NCBI GenBank assembly: GCA_028564705.1
Contig: JAPXFQ010002841.1
Span: 892,001-956,000, forward strand
DNA: 64,000 nt
Source: Apricaphanius iberus
Lineage: Eukaryota; Chordata; Actinopteri; Cyprinodontiformes; Aphaniidae
Direction of reading: 5' to 3'
Numbering within the stretch: position 1 is the stretch's first letter; the number at the start of each line of letters is the position of its first letter. The position numbers were made by a program, and so were the translations under genes. Shown in pieces: positions 36,701-50,239 of the stretch. The notes beneath the pieces were generated by a model that was given only the letters and a program-made list of their open reading frames with translations, was not told the origin of the DNA and did not search any database.

Positions 36701-36822
36701 TCCAATCCATTTTCTGAACCGCTTAGTCCTCCAAGGGTCGCGGGGGGGCTGGTGCCTATCTCCAGCTGTCAACGGGCGAGAGGCGGGGTACACCCCGGAC
36801 AGGTCGCCAGTCCATCACACCT
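36701..36822. mobile_element. 122-bp short repeat inserted near the LINE 3' end
   Basis: The host LINE sequence ctgtgaccca is duplicated exactly at 36691-36700 and 36823-36832. Between the copies is a common fish repeat (CCATTTTCTGAACCGCTTAG ... GGGCGAGAGGCGGGGTACAC ... CAGGTCGCCAGTCCATCAC). A 10-bp duplication suits target-primed retroposition. I infer a SINE-like or LINE-tail-derived element. Confidence 0.7.
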
Positions 36823-36873
36823 CTGTGACCCAACCCCGGATAAAAAGGATGGATGGATGGATAGAAACAAATT

Positions 36874-37192
36874 AAACAAGTTTATACTTCCCTGTCTACT
36901 TCAAAACAGATTGACGCAACAGCATTATCCAAAGGGCTCTCCGTCACCTACGCAAGAATGGATGAAGTAAGTCCCAATTGTTTAAATATCTGCCTCTGTC
37001 AATGGAGAGCATATGCCTGTGACTGGTCAGCTCAACAAAGGCCAACGATCGTTTCACCAGACCGGCGCTCTGCTCTGTAATCGCTGTAATCAATAATCAA
37101 TGCAATGTTTGGGCTCTACGTCTCCTTCAGTACCTCTGCGTCTGGTTGCAAACTTGGTGACAGAGAAGTATAAACTGGGCATAACTCTTGCA
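36874..37192. mobile_element. Shortened copy of the 56-kb Harbinger MITE family
   Basis: The left end AGTTTATACTTC and right end GAAGTATAAACT are inverted. The interior GATTGACGCAAC-GCATTATCC and GTCACCTACGCA matches 55,925-55,985 of the longer copy. It lies a dozen bases beyond the LINE tail. Confidence 0.7.
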
Positions 37193-40100
37193 GCAAAATG
37201 TCATCGTCTATAGGTCTTTTAGTGGAAAGGACTTTTCACCCAACTCTTGCAACATCAGAACCAGCAAATCAAATTAACCTAAGCAAACCTTAGGAATTTT
37301 CACAGACCTCAGCAGCTTATTCAAATCTCTCTGAGGGTGCTTTTATTTACTTTGATCTCACTCCCTGAAACACCTGCTGACCTCAGGTCACTGATAACTT
37401 CTTTATATTCACAAACAAACTCAAATTCTTTTTTTTACAGGCATACGATAAATCTGTCTTTGTGTCTATTTGTTAAAGTGAAGTTATATTAGTTTCCCTA
37501 CAGTTTATGTTTGTGTTTTTATCAATACTGTGAGACCTGCTAGGATCAAGCCTTATTACTTAGTTTTCTGCATTTCCTACAGTTTGCATATTAATGTGTG
37601 TGCATGGATGTATTATTCATATCCATTTTGGGGAAAGCTCCATGCAACAATCTAATTTTTTAAGAAACACAAATAAGCACAATGTTTTATGTATTGAGGA
37701 CTTATTTTATCTACATGTGACTAAAATGTATGCACAACATCAAGCATGTGCATATATCCACACCAATAATTGGTGAAATTTCCCCAGGTCAAGATGCAGC
37801 CTAGCCACACATGTTTTGCAAACAAGCTCCTGGGATAATTCTGATGGATTTTTGATGAGTCATTGTGGCATAGCTCTTGAATTGTTTGGTTTCTTGTCTG
37901 GTTTTATTCACATGTTGGATCTTTAGTGAGGCATTTTCTAAAAACCAGTTCTGACATGAGGTTGGGATAAGTTGGGTGTTGGACCACTAACTTATCTCCA
38001 GGTTTCAATAATGTATAAATTGATCTGAGGGGCAGTTATCATGGACACATGGGATTTAAATTGTATTTATAATTTTGATTTTCAGTTTTTGTGCTTTAGT
38101 TGTACGTTAAATTGTGTTTAGTATTTAGTACCTAACAGTGTTTCCCTTTTTATTAAGGTCATCCTTGCTTCTCCATGTTTTTGTCAGAAAACCTTTTACT
38201 TCTGGATCTGTTATTAAAAATGCAAACTGCATTTAAACCTTGATTATCTACTATGTGGGGTCTTTAGATCCACAAGTTAAGTGAAAACTAGGGTTAGTTC
38301 ACCTTCTTCATTGTCAAATCCCATTTAAGTAATGTGCCACTACAGCTGGATGTAAAACAATCCCATATAATGATGCCACTACCACTTTGCTCGATAATTA
38401 GATTTTTATTTTTTATATTTTATTTTTTTTAATTTGTCATAAATCCAGCTTTATCTTGAGTTATATGAAATGTTTTCCATTCTTGTGAGCATTGGCCCTT
38501 CTGATAAGTGGTAGAGAAATAGAGTAGACAGTAGTAAATAGCCTAACAATCCCTGAGTAACAGTTTTTTATGCCTTTAAAAGTTAAAATACATTTAAGAA
38601 CCTTCAGTACTACGTGATAAAAGAGTCAGGTGAATATATGTGTTTACATTATATGAACATGTATGTGTAGTTAACACTCAATCTGGTTTAGAGGAAATCC
38701 TGATAAAATTCTATAAATACAGATGGCCATAACAATCATATATGCCATTCTTGTTTTGAAAATGTACTGATGTTGTTTATTGTAACATTATTCCAGGTTT
38801 GGAAAAAAACAACAACAAACAAAAACATTTAAACATCAAGAGCTGATAAAACATTCATATACAGGAAGACTGTATCCATATATAAACTACTTGTTCTCTC
38901 ATGTGTCTTGTTTTTCTTATACAGGTATAGATGTGTGGGATTTTTTTTTTCCGTCAGTATTTTGCACAAGCTGCACAACATAATAGCCATAACCCTGTAA
39001 GAATCTGGGGATCGCAGTCTCCCTCTCACCCCTTTGAGAGGAAACATGCTCTTTCTTATTTGACTCTTACAGCCTGGTTCTTTTATCTGGTCTGGTCTTT
39101 ATCTGCAAATATAAAACAACTACAGAAGTAAATATACTTTGTGTATTTAAAAGATCAAGCCCTACTACAAAGTTAAAACACACACAAAAAAACTGTTAAT
39201 CAAAACACAGGAATGGCCGTTGGCTTTTTAACTTCTCAGCAGCAGCTCCTTTGTAGCACCTCATGGCTCCACCTGCAACTGTCTGTTTCTGGATTCTTCT
39301 TCTGACCTCTGCTCCCCTTGATCTCCCTCTCTATGTAAACATGCTCTTACTCTCTTATGGAATATAACACAAGCATGCATTCTCCCGCAATCAAACATAC
39401 AATACAGTGTACTACAACATCATAAAACCCTCAACTCCTGCACAATAAACCCAATAAGCAAAGGAAGTACCTTTAGCTCGAGATGCCTTAACGTCTGCTT
39501 CAAAAATGGATGGTTAAAAAAAAAGTATTTCCTTGATGTAAAAACACCATGTCAAGGTTTTCTGTTTCAAGTTATGACACTCTTTCAGGATGAATTTGAT
39601 GATCTTGCTGTGCTCATTTGTTCATATGTTGTTTTTTCTGAACCTAGTTAGCTACACATTTCTTTTATTCTGAGTATGCTATTTTAAATTGTATATTTTT
39701 GGTGTGTTTTATATTCTTTACCTTTTTGTATATGTTCATGTTCCTGCTTACTTTAACTTACAATTAACTGTGACACCCAAACTTCCCCACTGTTTAGCTA
39801 ATATGAAGGTATTTGTTGCGTACAATAGTGAGAAAAAAAAATTGAGTAACAAAAAGGAACTAAGCTTCCTACACACAAATCCATTGACAGTTAGAAGAGT
39901 GTAGTATTTTGGTATATTGTAAAATAATAGGGGACCGAATGTTTCGACCATGTTTACAGGCTTCTTGAGAAATTATACTTGAAGAAGACATGTAACTGTT
40001 AGCAAAAAACAAACAAAAAAATCCTTTGCCTACAAATAACTGATTAAAGAAGGTACAAGTTTCTACAACTCTCTCTTTATCGTCGATTTTGTCAGCTTTG

Positions 40101-41932
40101 TGGAGCTGTTGTTAGATGCTTTGACTCTCTATTATCTTCTGTTTAGCTTTAATAAAGCTGCAAAGACATAATTTTGTCTTGATTATCTTTTCTTTACCTT
40201 TATCTATTATCTTTTTCTTCCTGACTTTATAAATTTCAGCGGGATCTGAATAAACCTTTCACAGTAGGCTCAGCACTTGTATGTTTGTTAATATGTTTAT
40301 TTATATATTTTTTCTGAACTGGCCAATGGAAGCAATATTTTTGATGGATAGTACTGTTTTTATATTATAACCATGTTAGATTAGGTATTTGCTTTAAAAA
40401 GAGTTTTGTTTAGATTTTTTGTAAAAATTCAGACTTAAATGCTTAAAATTCACGATTACTAGCATAGCCTACCACTGTGGATAACCTGAATCCTCGAGGT
40501 AGTAATATTTTAAAGTAGTTTTTTTCACAACCTCATCAATAAAAACAATATCACTCCTGTGCTGCCACCCACTGGAACATCATGGGAGGCAAACAGGCTT
40601 AAAGCACGAAAATGTTTGCATTATTTAGTAAAATAAATAAATAAATCTCATATGCTTTATTGAATTGATAAAACCACACAAAAGTTGTAATATAATTATT
40701 GAGCACATGATGTGTTTGCTGTGGTTTTTTTTAACATCCTGTTAACTTGAATATGTATTGTTAATGGATAGATATTTATTGTAGATTGATATGTAAAAAC
40801 ATTTTGCAGCAACATATAATAAATCCTTAATTTACTGGTATCTAGAATATGCTAAAACGTGTGTTAAATGCCTTAAAATAACTATATTATCACTCAAGGA
40901 CCACAATTCCATTCTGTTTAAAAAATAAAATAAAATACTGCAGCCGTTTACCATAGAAATTGGATATTATTTTTCCATATCCTCACCATGCTCCCAGTGG
41001 GTATTGAATGTAAATCTTAATGCTTTCTATAGGACATGTTTTGCCATTTTGTTAAAATAACCCCAATTGTGTCTCTATTTTTAGGATTTTAAATAAAACT
41101 TAAAAAAGAGGATGGATACATTTTCATCTATGATGTGTTTTGTATAACAAATTTTTTTTAATGTTATGCTGTTTTCAAAATTAAATGTAATTATTCCATG
41201 AAAAAATATGGAAAATCATCTGCATTTGTTTATTTCCATTCATGTATACTAGTTTATTGTTTGGTATCTGTTTTTTCTGCAATAATTGCTTGAATTAAAA
41301 AAAGAGATCCATGGAAGATTGCACTATATGAAAGACTAATAGATTTTAATGTATTTTACATATTGTTACATTGTATGCTAATAAATATGGACGGTATTTG
41401 TTTAACTTGTTTACTCTGTTATGCCGAAATAATGCTTTAAAAAGCGTAAATGTTAAACGTAAGTAGGTAAAATGATTGTATTTTTAGTTATTCCTACAGC
41501 ACCAGTTTAACAGGTTTGTTAACATCAACACGCTGCTCAGTAGTTTACTGCAAATCGCAGCCCATAAGTTTGACCCAGTGAGCCCTCCGTAGTTCTCAAA
41601 TGTAGATAGCTGTCAGGTTACCATGCAACCTGATAGAGCATAGGCTGGATCATTTGTCTTTTCGCGAGTAATATATACAATTAGACGCGCTAACTTAACT
41701 GTATTTATTTCCCCGCTATGTTTAATCAAATTTGTGACCCACACTGAGCCTTTTTTTCGAATAAAATAGCTCAGTTTTTGCAGGCTAGTGTGCTGCTGTT
41801 AGCTAACCGACGGCATCATCGTGGGAAAAAAAAGAAGCTAAAGTCTCCTGGTTTTTTGGGTTAAAGTAAGGTGGCGCTGCTGACAGTCGGTTTCTGTAAC
41901 AGAAAACCCATAAAAAACACTGAACTTCCAAT
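37193..41932. other. Intergenic region upstream of PRPSAP1; relics, no gene
   Basis: This 4.7-kb stretch is AT-rich. Around 37,780-38,400 are weak remnants of a DNA transposon. No open frame has splice or family support. The last 250 bp before 41,933 should hold the PRPSAP1 promoter, but no TATA box or recognised site was found. Confidence 0.4.
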
Positions 41933-44900
41933 ATGAATGTCGCAAAAAGCGGTTACCGTGTGTTTTCCGCGAACTCCTCCGCTGCTTGCACAGAGTTGGC
42001 AAAGAAGATAACAGAGTGAGTACTCCGAAGCACAAGTTAATGTTTAGCTATATTAGCATATATCCAAACACTTGCAGGTGCGTTAAGGTGTGACCGCTAC
42101 CTGTAACAAATAAAGGGTTGTTATACGAATCCGAGCATATTCAGGTGATTTGTCACTGACAATATGTGTACTGAGGAATAAATGAAGAGTTTAAGAAATG
42201 TCTCACAATCCTGAGATCACTCAGTGCGTGCAAAGGTATGCTCTTGTTTTACAGGAGGTTGGGTGTTGAACTGGGAAAGTCTGTTGTCTTTCAAGAATCT
42301 AATAGAGGTAAGTTAAAAATATCATTTTAGATAATCCTCCACTCAGGTAAGCGCTCACTAACGTCAGTTTAATTTATTGTCTAAAATTGTTTGTGGTGCT
42401 AATAAATGCCACCAGGGCATTTATAACAAAACATTCAACATGGCAGCATAGCACAACAGTGACAAAATCATTTATTTAAGGCTTTTTACATACCCTGAAC
42501 AGGACGGCCAATAAATCAGTATTTTATCTGTGCCCCTGCCTCAATTTGACTCTAAATGAATTGCAGGCTTTTAAAGTTGGTTTAAAGGCTTTTTGTGTAA
42601 TTAACTGATCCTTTATTTACATTATACAAATTTTCAGGCATGAACTACTAATTATTTATAGAGTGTTTGTTCATTTTCCTCTATTTTTAAGCTTGGATGA
42701 GTACTTTTTTCCCTTTTTTTTTATATAGAGACAAGAGTGGATGTGAAAGAATCTGTTCGCGGGCAGACCATCTTCATCATCCAAACCATACCAAGGTGAG
42801 TATAGGAAGCTTGTCAATTTTGAATGCAGCTGGAATTGATCCTATCTAAAGACTTGAAATCTCTATTTGATTTTTGTCACAACCAGAGATGTCAACACAG
42901 CCATCATGGAGCTCCTCATCATGGCTTATGCTCTCAAGACGTCCTGTGCAAAGAACATTATTGGAGTGATTCCTTACTTCCCGTACAGCAAGCAGTGCAA
43001 AATGAGGAAGAGGGGCTCCATAGTGTGCAAACTGTTAGCTTCGATGTTGGCTAAAGCAGGTAAATACAACAAAAACAAATCCAAAAAGTGTTTTTCCCTC
43101 CAAAGTCTCTCCAATTAAAAATTATGTTTTTTGGATTTATTTGCACTCTGAAGGATTGACACACATTATCACCATGGACTTGCATCAGAAGGAGATCCAG
43201 GGCTTTTTCAGCTTTCCAGTGGATAACCTGCGTGCCTCCCCATTTCTGATTCAGTACATACAAGAGGAGGTGTTTGTTGTATTTGTGACTTCATCTAATT
43301 GAAAAAATAAGAAATAACTGAAGCAATCAAGAGTTTGAAAGAAGCGGTAACATATGCTTTCCTTTATTCGGGTAGATTCCTGATTACAGAAATGCCATTA
43401 TTGTTGCAAAGTCCCCTGCTGCAGCTAAAAGGTAACAGATGTTGGGTGATATAACCTCAGTGGAGGACTAGATTTACTCTACGATTTTATTTAAAGTATT
43501 CACATTTTATTTTATTTTGTCTTTGCAGGGCTCAGTCCTATGCAGAACGTCTCCGATTGGGTCTGGCTGTGATCCACGGTGAGGCCCAGTGTGCGGAGTC
43601 GGACATGGCCGATGGAAGACACTCCCCGCCTTGTGTGCGCAACACCACAGGCCACACAGGACTGGAGCTGCCTTGTAAGATCCCAGTCTGTCTTTGTTTA
43701 GCACAGTTCTTTCTTGGGGGGGGGAGAGTAATTTTGCCAATTTTTTTTGTTTTGATCCAAAACTTACCAAATGATAGGTGCTACACATGATTTTTTTTTT
43801 CTCGCAAATACATTCTTTTTTTAATTTGTTAGAATTAGTGCTGCGCTTGTCAGTTTTCCAGAGTTCCAGTTTATCTAAACAAACGCTTTTACTAGTTAGA
43901 ATAGAAAAGTCACTCTTCACTATCACAAACGATTAGACCGTATGAACAACACTTGAATATAGCCATTATCAAACGCCCTTGTTTACCTTTCTGTGGTGCG
44001 TTAAAATGTCTGCATTAACAGGATAGTTCTTCCCTGCAGTCTAATACTAAATGTACATGTGCTAACCTCTTCTGAGCTGACGATTGTGCTGTTTCTCACT
44101 CATATCATTACTCATATTCTAAGAAATTGATTTTATGTCATTGCATGATTTACTACGCAAATACACTACTTCTACTCACAATGCATCCGTAGTAAGCTAC
44201 ATTATCTAATATACAAATATTAAGCCCCCGTTCACATCGGAATGAGAGCGTTCCTCTGCGGCGTATTAAAAATGCTGTGTACAGTGTTACACGTGATGCA
44301 CTGTCAAAATGCCTCCGTGTTTAGCTAAGGTGAGTGGTAGTGTAAATTCTAGCTGGGTGCTGGGCTCCTCTTGTAACCTGAAAGTCGTATTGCAAGTGCA
44401 CACACCTCCAAATTGTGCATATATCTTCGCTGATGAGGGTCTGAGGGAATGTACAAGGTCGGGGCATTATGTGAAGCGGCCAAGAGGAGGAGTAAAAGTG
44501 TGTGTGGAGGTTCATCTGGGTTCAAAATACTAGAAAATGGTGGCGATGTCTCATTTAAAACAAAACGCTGACCTGTAGAGATGGAGAGCAAAAAAACGGC
44601 ATGCTTTGTGGTGAGCAGCGATCTGTACAGATAATATCCTAACCGGCATTATTGGAGGCTACTGGGAAAAAAATTGAAGGAAAACTGATGGTCTTTTTCT
44701 CTTTTACAGCAAGGTGGAGAAGCAGAAACTGTTTATATGAATTTGTTATCGTAGACAAAGACCAAACCCGGCCTGTGGTGCAATCGTGTATTTGCCACTA
44801 TACAGCTTTGTTCTAGTGAAGGGAACAATGGGTAATCATATTCTTGTGTGAAGGGGGTCTAAACGACAGAATCTTAAAGAAAACATCCCTTTTGCTTGTT

Positions 44901-47900
44901 TCCTGCCACCTATCTGATCATCATGCTTTAGAGTTTAAACGAAAGAAAACCAAAACCAGTCGAGTGTGTCATTGGCAAATGTCTCTGATCGAATAATCTT
45001 TTCACTTCTTTGTGTTTCCATACTTAAAGCTGCTGTCCGTAGAATATATTTACGCATCAAAGTTTAATCAATTCATGAACTGATATTGCTTTTCCATACT
45101 CTAAAATCAGGCTGGTGCTCCACATTTGTTATCCTTCTTAAATCTCCTCTTCATCCCATAGATCCATATGCAATTCAGACTGACTGCCAAAGTATTTGAA
45201 ACGATAGAATTCGATTTTTCCTTTTTGTAGGCTGTCGGGCAACGTGCATGCACACCGAACAAACCTGTGAAGATGGGTGCCGCGTCTTCCTCTGGTCGAA
45301 GGTTTTAGGTGGTGACTACCGCGCTTTCCCCGGGGACCTCGGCAGAGAAAAATTATGAGTGTGTATAATGGTTGAGGAGGGAGAAGGAGGGAGTTGAAGG
45401 AATGTTTTGGGAGGGGCCTTGATCTCTCCCTCAAATAATCCGGACAGCAGCTTTAAATTAGTTTATAAAATCCATTTATACATTTTTTTTAACAAAAAAC
45501 TCTTTGTTTTAGGTTTTGAGTTAGTCTGCTTTATTAATTCGTTTTTGCTTTTTGAAAGTCTTGGCATACAATGTGTATCGTGTTATACCTGTGCATTTGT
45601 GTTAATGTGGTGTTTATTTGTTGACAATAGCAGGCAAACAACAAGCTCCGTTCCCTGGCATAGAGCTTCCAAGTACGACCTAAAGTTAATTTACATCTGA
45701 ACATGAAATGATTCCTCTTCAAATTCTACCTCGATTTGTGCATGCGTAGAGAAAAAAAAGGGTTTGTGTTTGCATCTTGAGAAACTTACAGTCTGGATAT
45801 CTGAGGGGGGAGTTGGTGGATTATTAACGCTCCGACTAATTGAGCTGACATTGTTTTCTCCTTTTTTGTCCAATTGGCTACTCCCAGCAGCAGTTAAGAT
45901 GACAAGTTTGACTTGAGCTGAACGCACGTCATGTTTACTGCACTTTCCCAGAATTCCAGACAGCTCTTTCTACAAGATGGCCAAAAACCCTCTTTTTTTT
46001 GTTGTGCTCTGATTTCAGTTTCCTTAAATCAACCCAGAACTGTCAACTTTTTTTGTTGTTGTTCCTTTTTTTTTTCCGTTGGACTCATTTTGCCAATCAA
46101 CACATGCTGCCATTTTAAAATCACTCTTAACCGGATTAACCTTTTGTCATGATTGCATGTAAGGAAACAATGACGCATGCTTTAAGGATATGCTAATAGA
46201 AAGTCAGTTGGAATGTGATGGTTGACATATTCCAGCTTTGAATCTAGAAGATGTATATTGGCAGGTTTTATTCATCTTTTCTTGCGAGAGTAAAAGCATA
46301 ACCAGACTTTTTTCAGGTTGTTACACGTTGCAGCACAGCTCTGTTTTGGAAAACTGCTGCATATTAATCACAATGTGGATTCTGCTGTCTTTGGTGTACA
46401 TAGTGGTTCCGGGTTTTTTGATACCGAGGGATTGATTGGAATTCACTGTTCTGCAAGGCATGCTTTTTCCTTTCTCTGCTTTTTTTTCCAAAACTGTTAT
46501 TTCACAATCAGCTTGGCTTGCTGATTGTTTCCTAAAAACCTCCCTTCTGATTGTCTACATTTACATGCACATCAGTATGCAGAAATGGTTTTATGCATTT
46601 TTTTTGTCAGATTAAATGAATAGCTATTTTAAAAACACTTCCTAAAACATCAGCCATGCATCATTCGCTTTGTTTTGCAGTCAGAATTGGATGTCTCATA
46701 TTATAGGATATTTATGAGATGTATACATGTGCAGTTCTCAGGATGTTCATATACACTCATCACCGATGAAAACATCAAAATATTTTTAAGAACAAACATT
46801 TTAAGTAATTTTTAAACTTAAAAAGTGCCTGCACAAGGTTTTATGTACTTTGGGTTTGCTATAATGCACAAGGGCTAAAAATTATACATGCAGTGCAAAA
46901 AAAATACACCCCTGCCAAGAGGTGGATAAATGTATCACTTTAGCAAGCTGCATTATGTGTGCAAGTTAATTCTCATAGCTCGGCATAATTCTGACTGGAT
47001 ATTTGACCACCTTTCTTAAAAGATACTACTTGTCAGTTAACACGTAATGATATAAACGCTGCCTAAATCGAGATGAATATGTCTTCAATTCAGTTTATTT
47101 ATTCAGCGCCGTCATTGAAATTTTTAGGATAATGTGTTCTTCAACACAGAAAACTATAAAATAATACAATATTGTTTGTGATCGATGAAAGCTTTATGTC
47201 ATCGCGAAGCTAAGATACAGAGCATATAGCGCTGACATAAGCAGAAGGTTCGATGGTAACGCTATGAAAACAATGGCAAAGAAGCAATAAATGAATGGAG
47301 GTTACTGAAGCTCTCCTCCTTCCCACAAACAAAACGTACTTTCCCCACAGATGCGGGTAAACTACCATGAAGAATAAAACTTAACCAGGCACTTCCGAGG
47401 TTCTGATGCAGGGGGACAGTGTAAGGCATTGTGTAGGTGAATATTCCAAGAACTGAACACTCACTCACTCACTCACTCACTCGTTCACTCAATCTTTAAA
47501 CAGAAATCAATTACCTTGTTTAGCAGTTCCAATGCAAGTGCTGACACGTAATAATTCATGATAGATATTAGAAAAACTTAACGGCTTAAAAAATGACACC
47601 AAAAAAGTACCTGGAGTGACTAATTTACGCTTTTTAGCACTCTAACAAACTAAATTCACAACACACTGTATTTAAGGGCGACGATAGGTCCCCTTTAAAC
47701 TAGTAATGTATGAGTGTATGTAAACCTCTCACCATACTTTTAGATAGCATTGCTGTAGATGTATTTTGCAGATGGATGCACATAAAGCCAGGCTATTTAT
47801 ACATTGTCATAAGCTAAACAATTGCATGAGTGTATGTTTTATTCACTGTACTAAAAATGATGAACCACACTGTCAATTGTGGCTGATAAAGCCAAACTAA

Positions 47901-49782
47901 CAACGCAAAGATAGTGGTTCAGGCGTATTTAAACAATAATGTGGCTCCCTAGTGTGCATGGAAATGTTGGCTGTTCATTGGCAGTGCTCTGATTTGCCTG
48001 ACCGGTCCAGAACATTGGCAAGTGTGTATGAAGAATCTGTCATCAGTGCTTGCCACTGTTGGTGTGTGTTGAACTCTGTTTGCAGACTGCTTCTACAGCC
48101 TGGACTTTAGGTTGTGTGAGTGTGTCTATACAGGCAGTAGTTTTTAGTCTTCTTTTTTTTTTTTTTTGATTGGGTATCGTGGGCTGAAACTCCTTCCGTC
48201 ATTTGACCCTTGCATGGCATGCTTTGCACTCAGGCTTAACCTTTCAGCTTGATCTCTTAAGAGGTAGGAGGGGTAGAATGGAGGGGGAGGGGGTGCACGA
48301 ACCGCTGGCTTTTGTTGATCGATCCCCCTTTTAGTGTAGTTTTTCATTTTTAGAAATCATTTGTACTATTTGGAATAAAAATGTAAAAACCCTAATTTGG
48401 ACAGCTAGATTGCTCTAAAACCCTTTTTCTCAACCCATTTTACCCAATCTACTTAGATTCAATCTTTGATTATAATTTCTATGCCCTTAGCTATTTTAGG
48501 AATATGAAGTAACCACATTTTCTTTTCATTTTAGTAATGATGGCCAAAGAGAAACCTCCGATTACTGTGGTTGGAGATGTCGGCGGAAGAATCGCCATAA
48601 TAGTGGTACAATTCTTCAAATGTTTTCTGTTCCTGAAGTACAGGGAATATTAATTATTTCTTGCTTAGTATTGTTGAATGTTTTCTGAGTGTTTAGATAG
48701 ACGTTGACATATATAAACTACCGGTTGAAATAACCACAAGGTGTTATATGTGCTTTTTAAGGTGTCTTATTGTCCTCTTTTTGTACCAATACAGCACGAT
48801 TTGGTGCAGAAACAATAATGATGGTAAAAAAAATGTAAACTACGTTGGGAATTTTCGGTTTTCTTTCCCTCCCAGGATGATATTATAGATGACGTAGGAG
48901 ACTTTGTTGCTGCTGCGGAAATCCTGAAAGAGAGAGGGGCTTATAAGATCTACATCATGGCCACCCATGGTTTACTTTCTGCAGATGCTCCTCGTCTCAT
49001 AGAGGAATCAGCTATTGATGTGGTGAGAATATAGAACCTGGGTTGCTTGTCTCTTAAAATTTTTGGTCAAATGAGCTTCAAAAAAGCCAAATAAGAACAA
49101 ACTTCAGCTTCTGTTCGTTGGTTTTTATTTGTTCTTTAGGAGAACAGATTAGAATACCACTTCCTTTTAATACGAACTCGATCTGAACTGTGCCACAGTG
49201 CTACTAGAACAAAGAGTCATTGTTTTCAGCTACTTCATTTTTATAAGGCATAAGTTTCTGTTCCTAGAAGCTGTCAGGTGTTCAGAAAACAGTGATTACA
49301 GTTGAAATTGGAAAATTTCTTGTTAACCAGACCTTTCCCCATGGTCTGTGTTTAGTGCGTCGCAAGTAAAGTATTCTTGCTGCTTGAAGTTTGTAATTTT
49401 ACAGCTAGAAACCTTTATTTTAATAAAATGTTATATGGTAAACCAACACAGGATTGCGAAGGGGAAGGAAATTTAAATTCAATTTTTTAAATATTTTAAG
49501 TAATTATAAGTAAATGTATAGTACAATCACGTTTGTGGCACGGTAGGATACAGTAATTCACATATTTCCATGAATTTATTTTAAAGAGAACTTAATCCGC
49601 TTAATCTTTTCTCATATATTTAGGTGGTTGTGACAAACACGGTGCCCCACGAGGTGCAGAAGCTGCAGTGTCCAAAAATCAAGACCGTGGACGTCAGCAT
49701 GATATTAGCCGAGGCGATCCGCCGCATTCACAACGGGGAATCCATGGCCTACTTATTTCGCAACATTACAGTGGATGACTAA
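41933..49782 (+). CDS. prpsap1: Phosphoribosyl pyrophosphate synthetase-associated protein 1 (PRPSAP1/PAP39), ten exons, 356 residues
   Basis: PRPSAP1 is a non-catalytic partner in the cytosolic PRPP synthetase complex and dampens PRPS1/2 activity, so it affects purine, pyrimidine and NAD synthesis. Exons: 41933-42015, 42255-42307, 42729-42795, 42887-43059, 43154-43269, 43376-43431, 43529-43674, 48535-48605, 48876-49022 and 49624-49782 (TAA). All ten join in frame with GT-AG introns. The 356-codon product has the human length. It carries the PRPP-synthetase-like N-domain ([51 protein letters not shown]), the PAP-specific insertion that ordinary PRPS lacks ([18 protein letters not shown]), then the C-domain ([50 protein letters not shown]). 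Intron 7 (43675-48534) is 4.9 kb and carries transposons. ATTAAA at 49929-49934 is a likely poly(A) signal. Confidence 0.98.
44221..44866. repeat. Possible DNA element in PRPSAP1 intron 7
   Basis: AAGCCCCCGTTCACATCGGA at the left and the reverse complement of AGACCCCCTTCACACAAGAA at the right form an imperfect inverted pair about 640 bp apart. The words match hAT-like ends seen in fish, but no target duplication is visible. Confidence 0.35.
45028..45452. mobile_element. 425-bp MITE with TTAA target duplication
   Basis: The termini are exact inverted repeats: AGCTGCTGTCCG on the left, CGGACAGCAGCT on the right. Both sides carry TTAA (45024-45027 and 45453-45456). A TTAA duplication is the piggyBac hallmark, although the ends do not begin with the usual CCC. 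The interior has no transposase frame. It lies in PRPSAP1 intron 7. Confidence 0.75.
47457..47483. repeat. (CACT)n microsatellite
   Basis: About six copies of a 4-bp unit, slightly impure at the right end, in PRPSAP1 intron 7. Confidence 0.9.
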
Positions 49783-49928
49783 AGAGTATCAGAGATGGAC
49801 GCCTCTGCACCTTATACTAACAAAACGCTGTAATGTGTTGTTTTTGAATGCCATGCATAGATGTATCCTGATTAAGTTAAAGAAAACTTCTACAAATTGA
49901 CCAAATACTGTCTTCTTTCTAAAAGGCA

Positions 49929-49934
49929 ATTAAA
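49929..49934 (+). terminator. Probable PRPSAP1 poly(A) signal
   Basis: ATTAAA, the commonest variant of AATAAA, lies 147 bp after the stop codon and is followed by a GT-rich stretch (GTGTGTGTTTTTGTTTG), as expected of a cleavage site. Confidence 0.55.
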
Positions 49935-50239
49935 GTGTGTGTTTTTGTTTGATTTATAAAAGCATTTGCTTACCGAGAAAACCTTTGATGCTATACCCCC
50001 CACCCCCTTGAATCAGAGGCCAGAGAGAGAGCATATTTAATGTTTCAAAGTAAAAGATTAGCATTATTATAATATAATGGACAGCTGTTGCTAGCTGCTG
50101 TTTAAAAATGTTTCATCTGATTGCATTTCATGGGAAAAGTGATGACAAGAGGTGGTGATCATACAGGTAGTGAAACTGAAGACAGGACGGGTCTCACTGT
50201 TTAACCGACGGTGTGACAATTTTTACCCGTTTCAACCCC

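Larger units (their letters stand above)
35470..36862 (+). pseudogene. Non-LTR retrotransposon (LINE), truncated, internally deleted, with two nested insertions
   Basis: The plus strand keeps reverse-transcriptase-flank words of a fish LINE: GAEITKVIKKLLGGKALGID (35,661-35,720), LVRLFKKGDPCVCSRYMGIK (35,799-35,860), then sequence typical of the C-terminal part (RGWLGHLVRMH-like, YVPRLAWECLGIPPKELAQV near 36,585-36,640). The RT core between MGIKLLSL and the following part is missing, and stops interrupt the frame. It ends in a (GGAT)n tail at about 36,848-36,862. The clade (RTE/Rex or related) is not certain. Two later elements sit inside it. Confidence 0.85.

Noticed and set aside
39689..39904. 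Short open frames on both strands between 37 and 41 kb
   Set aside because: Lengths are those expected by chance in AT-rich sequence, and neither strand shows domain words or splice sites in phase.
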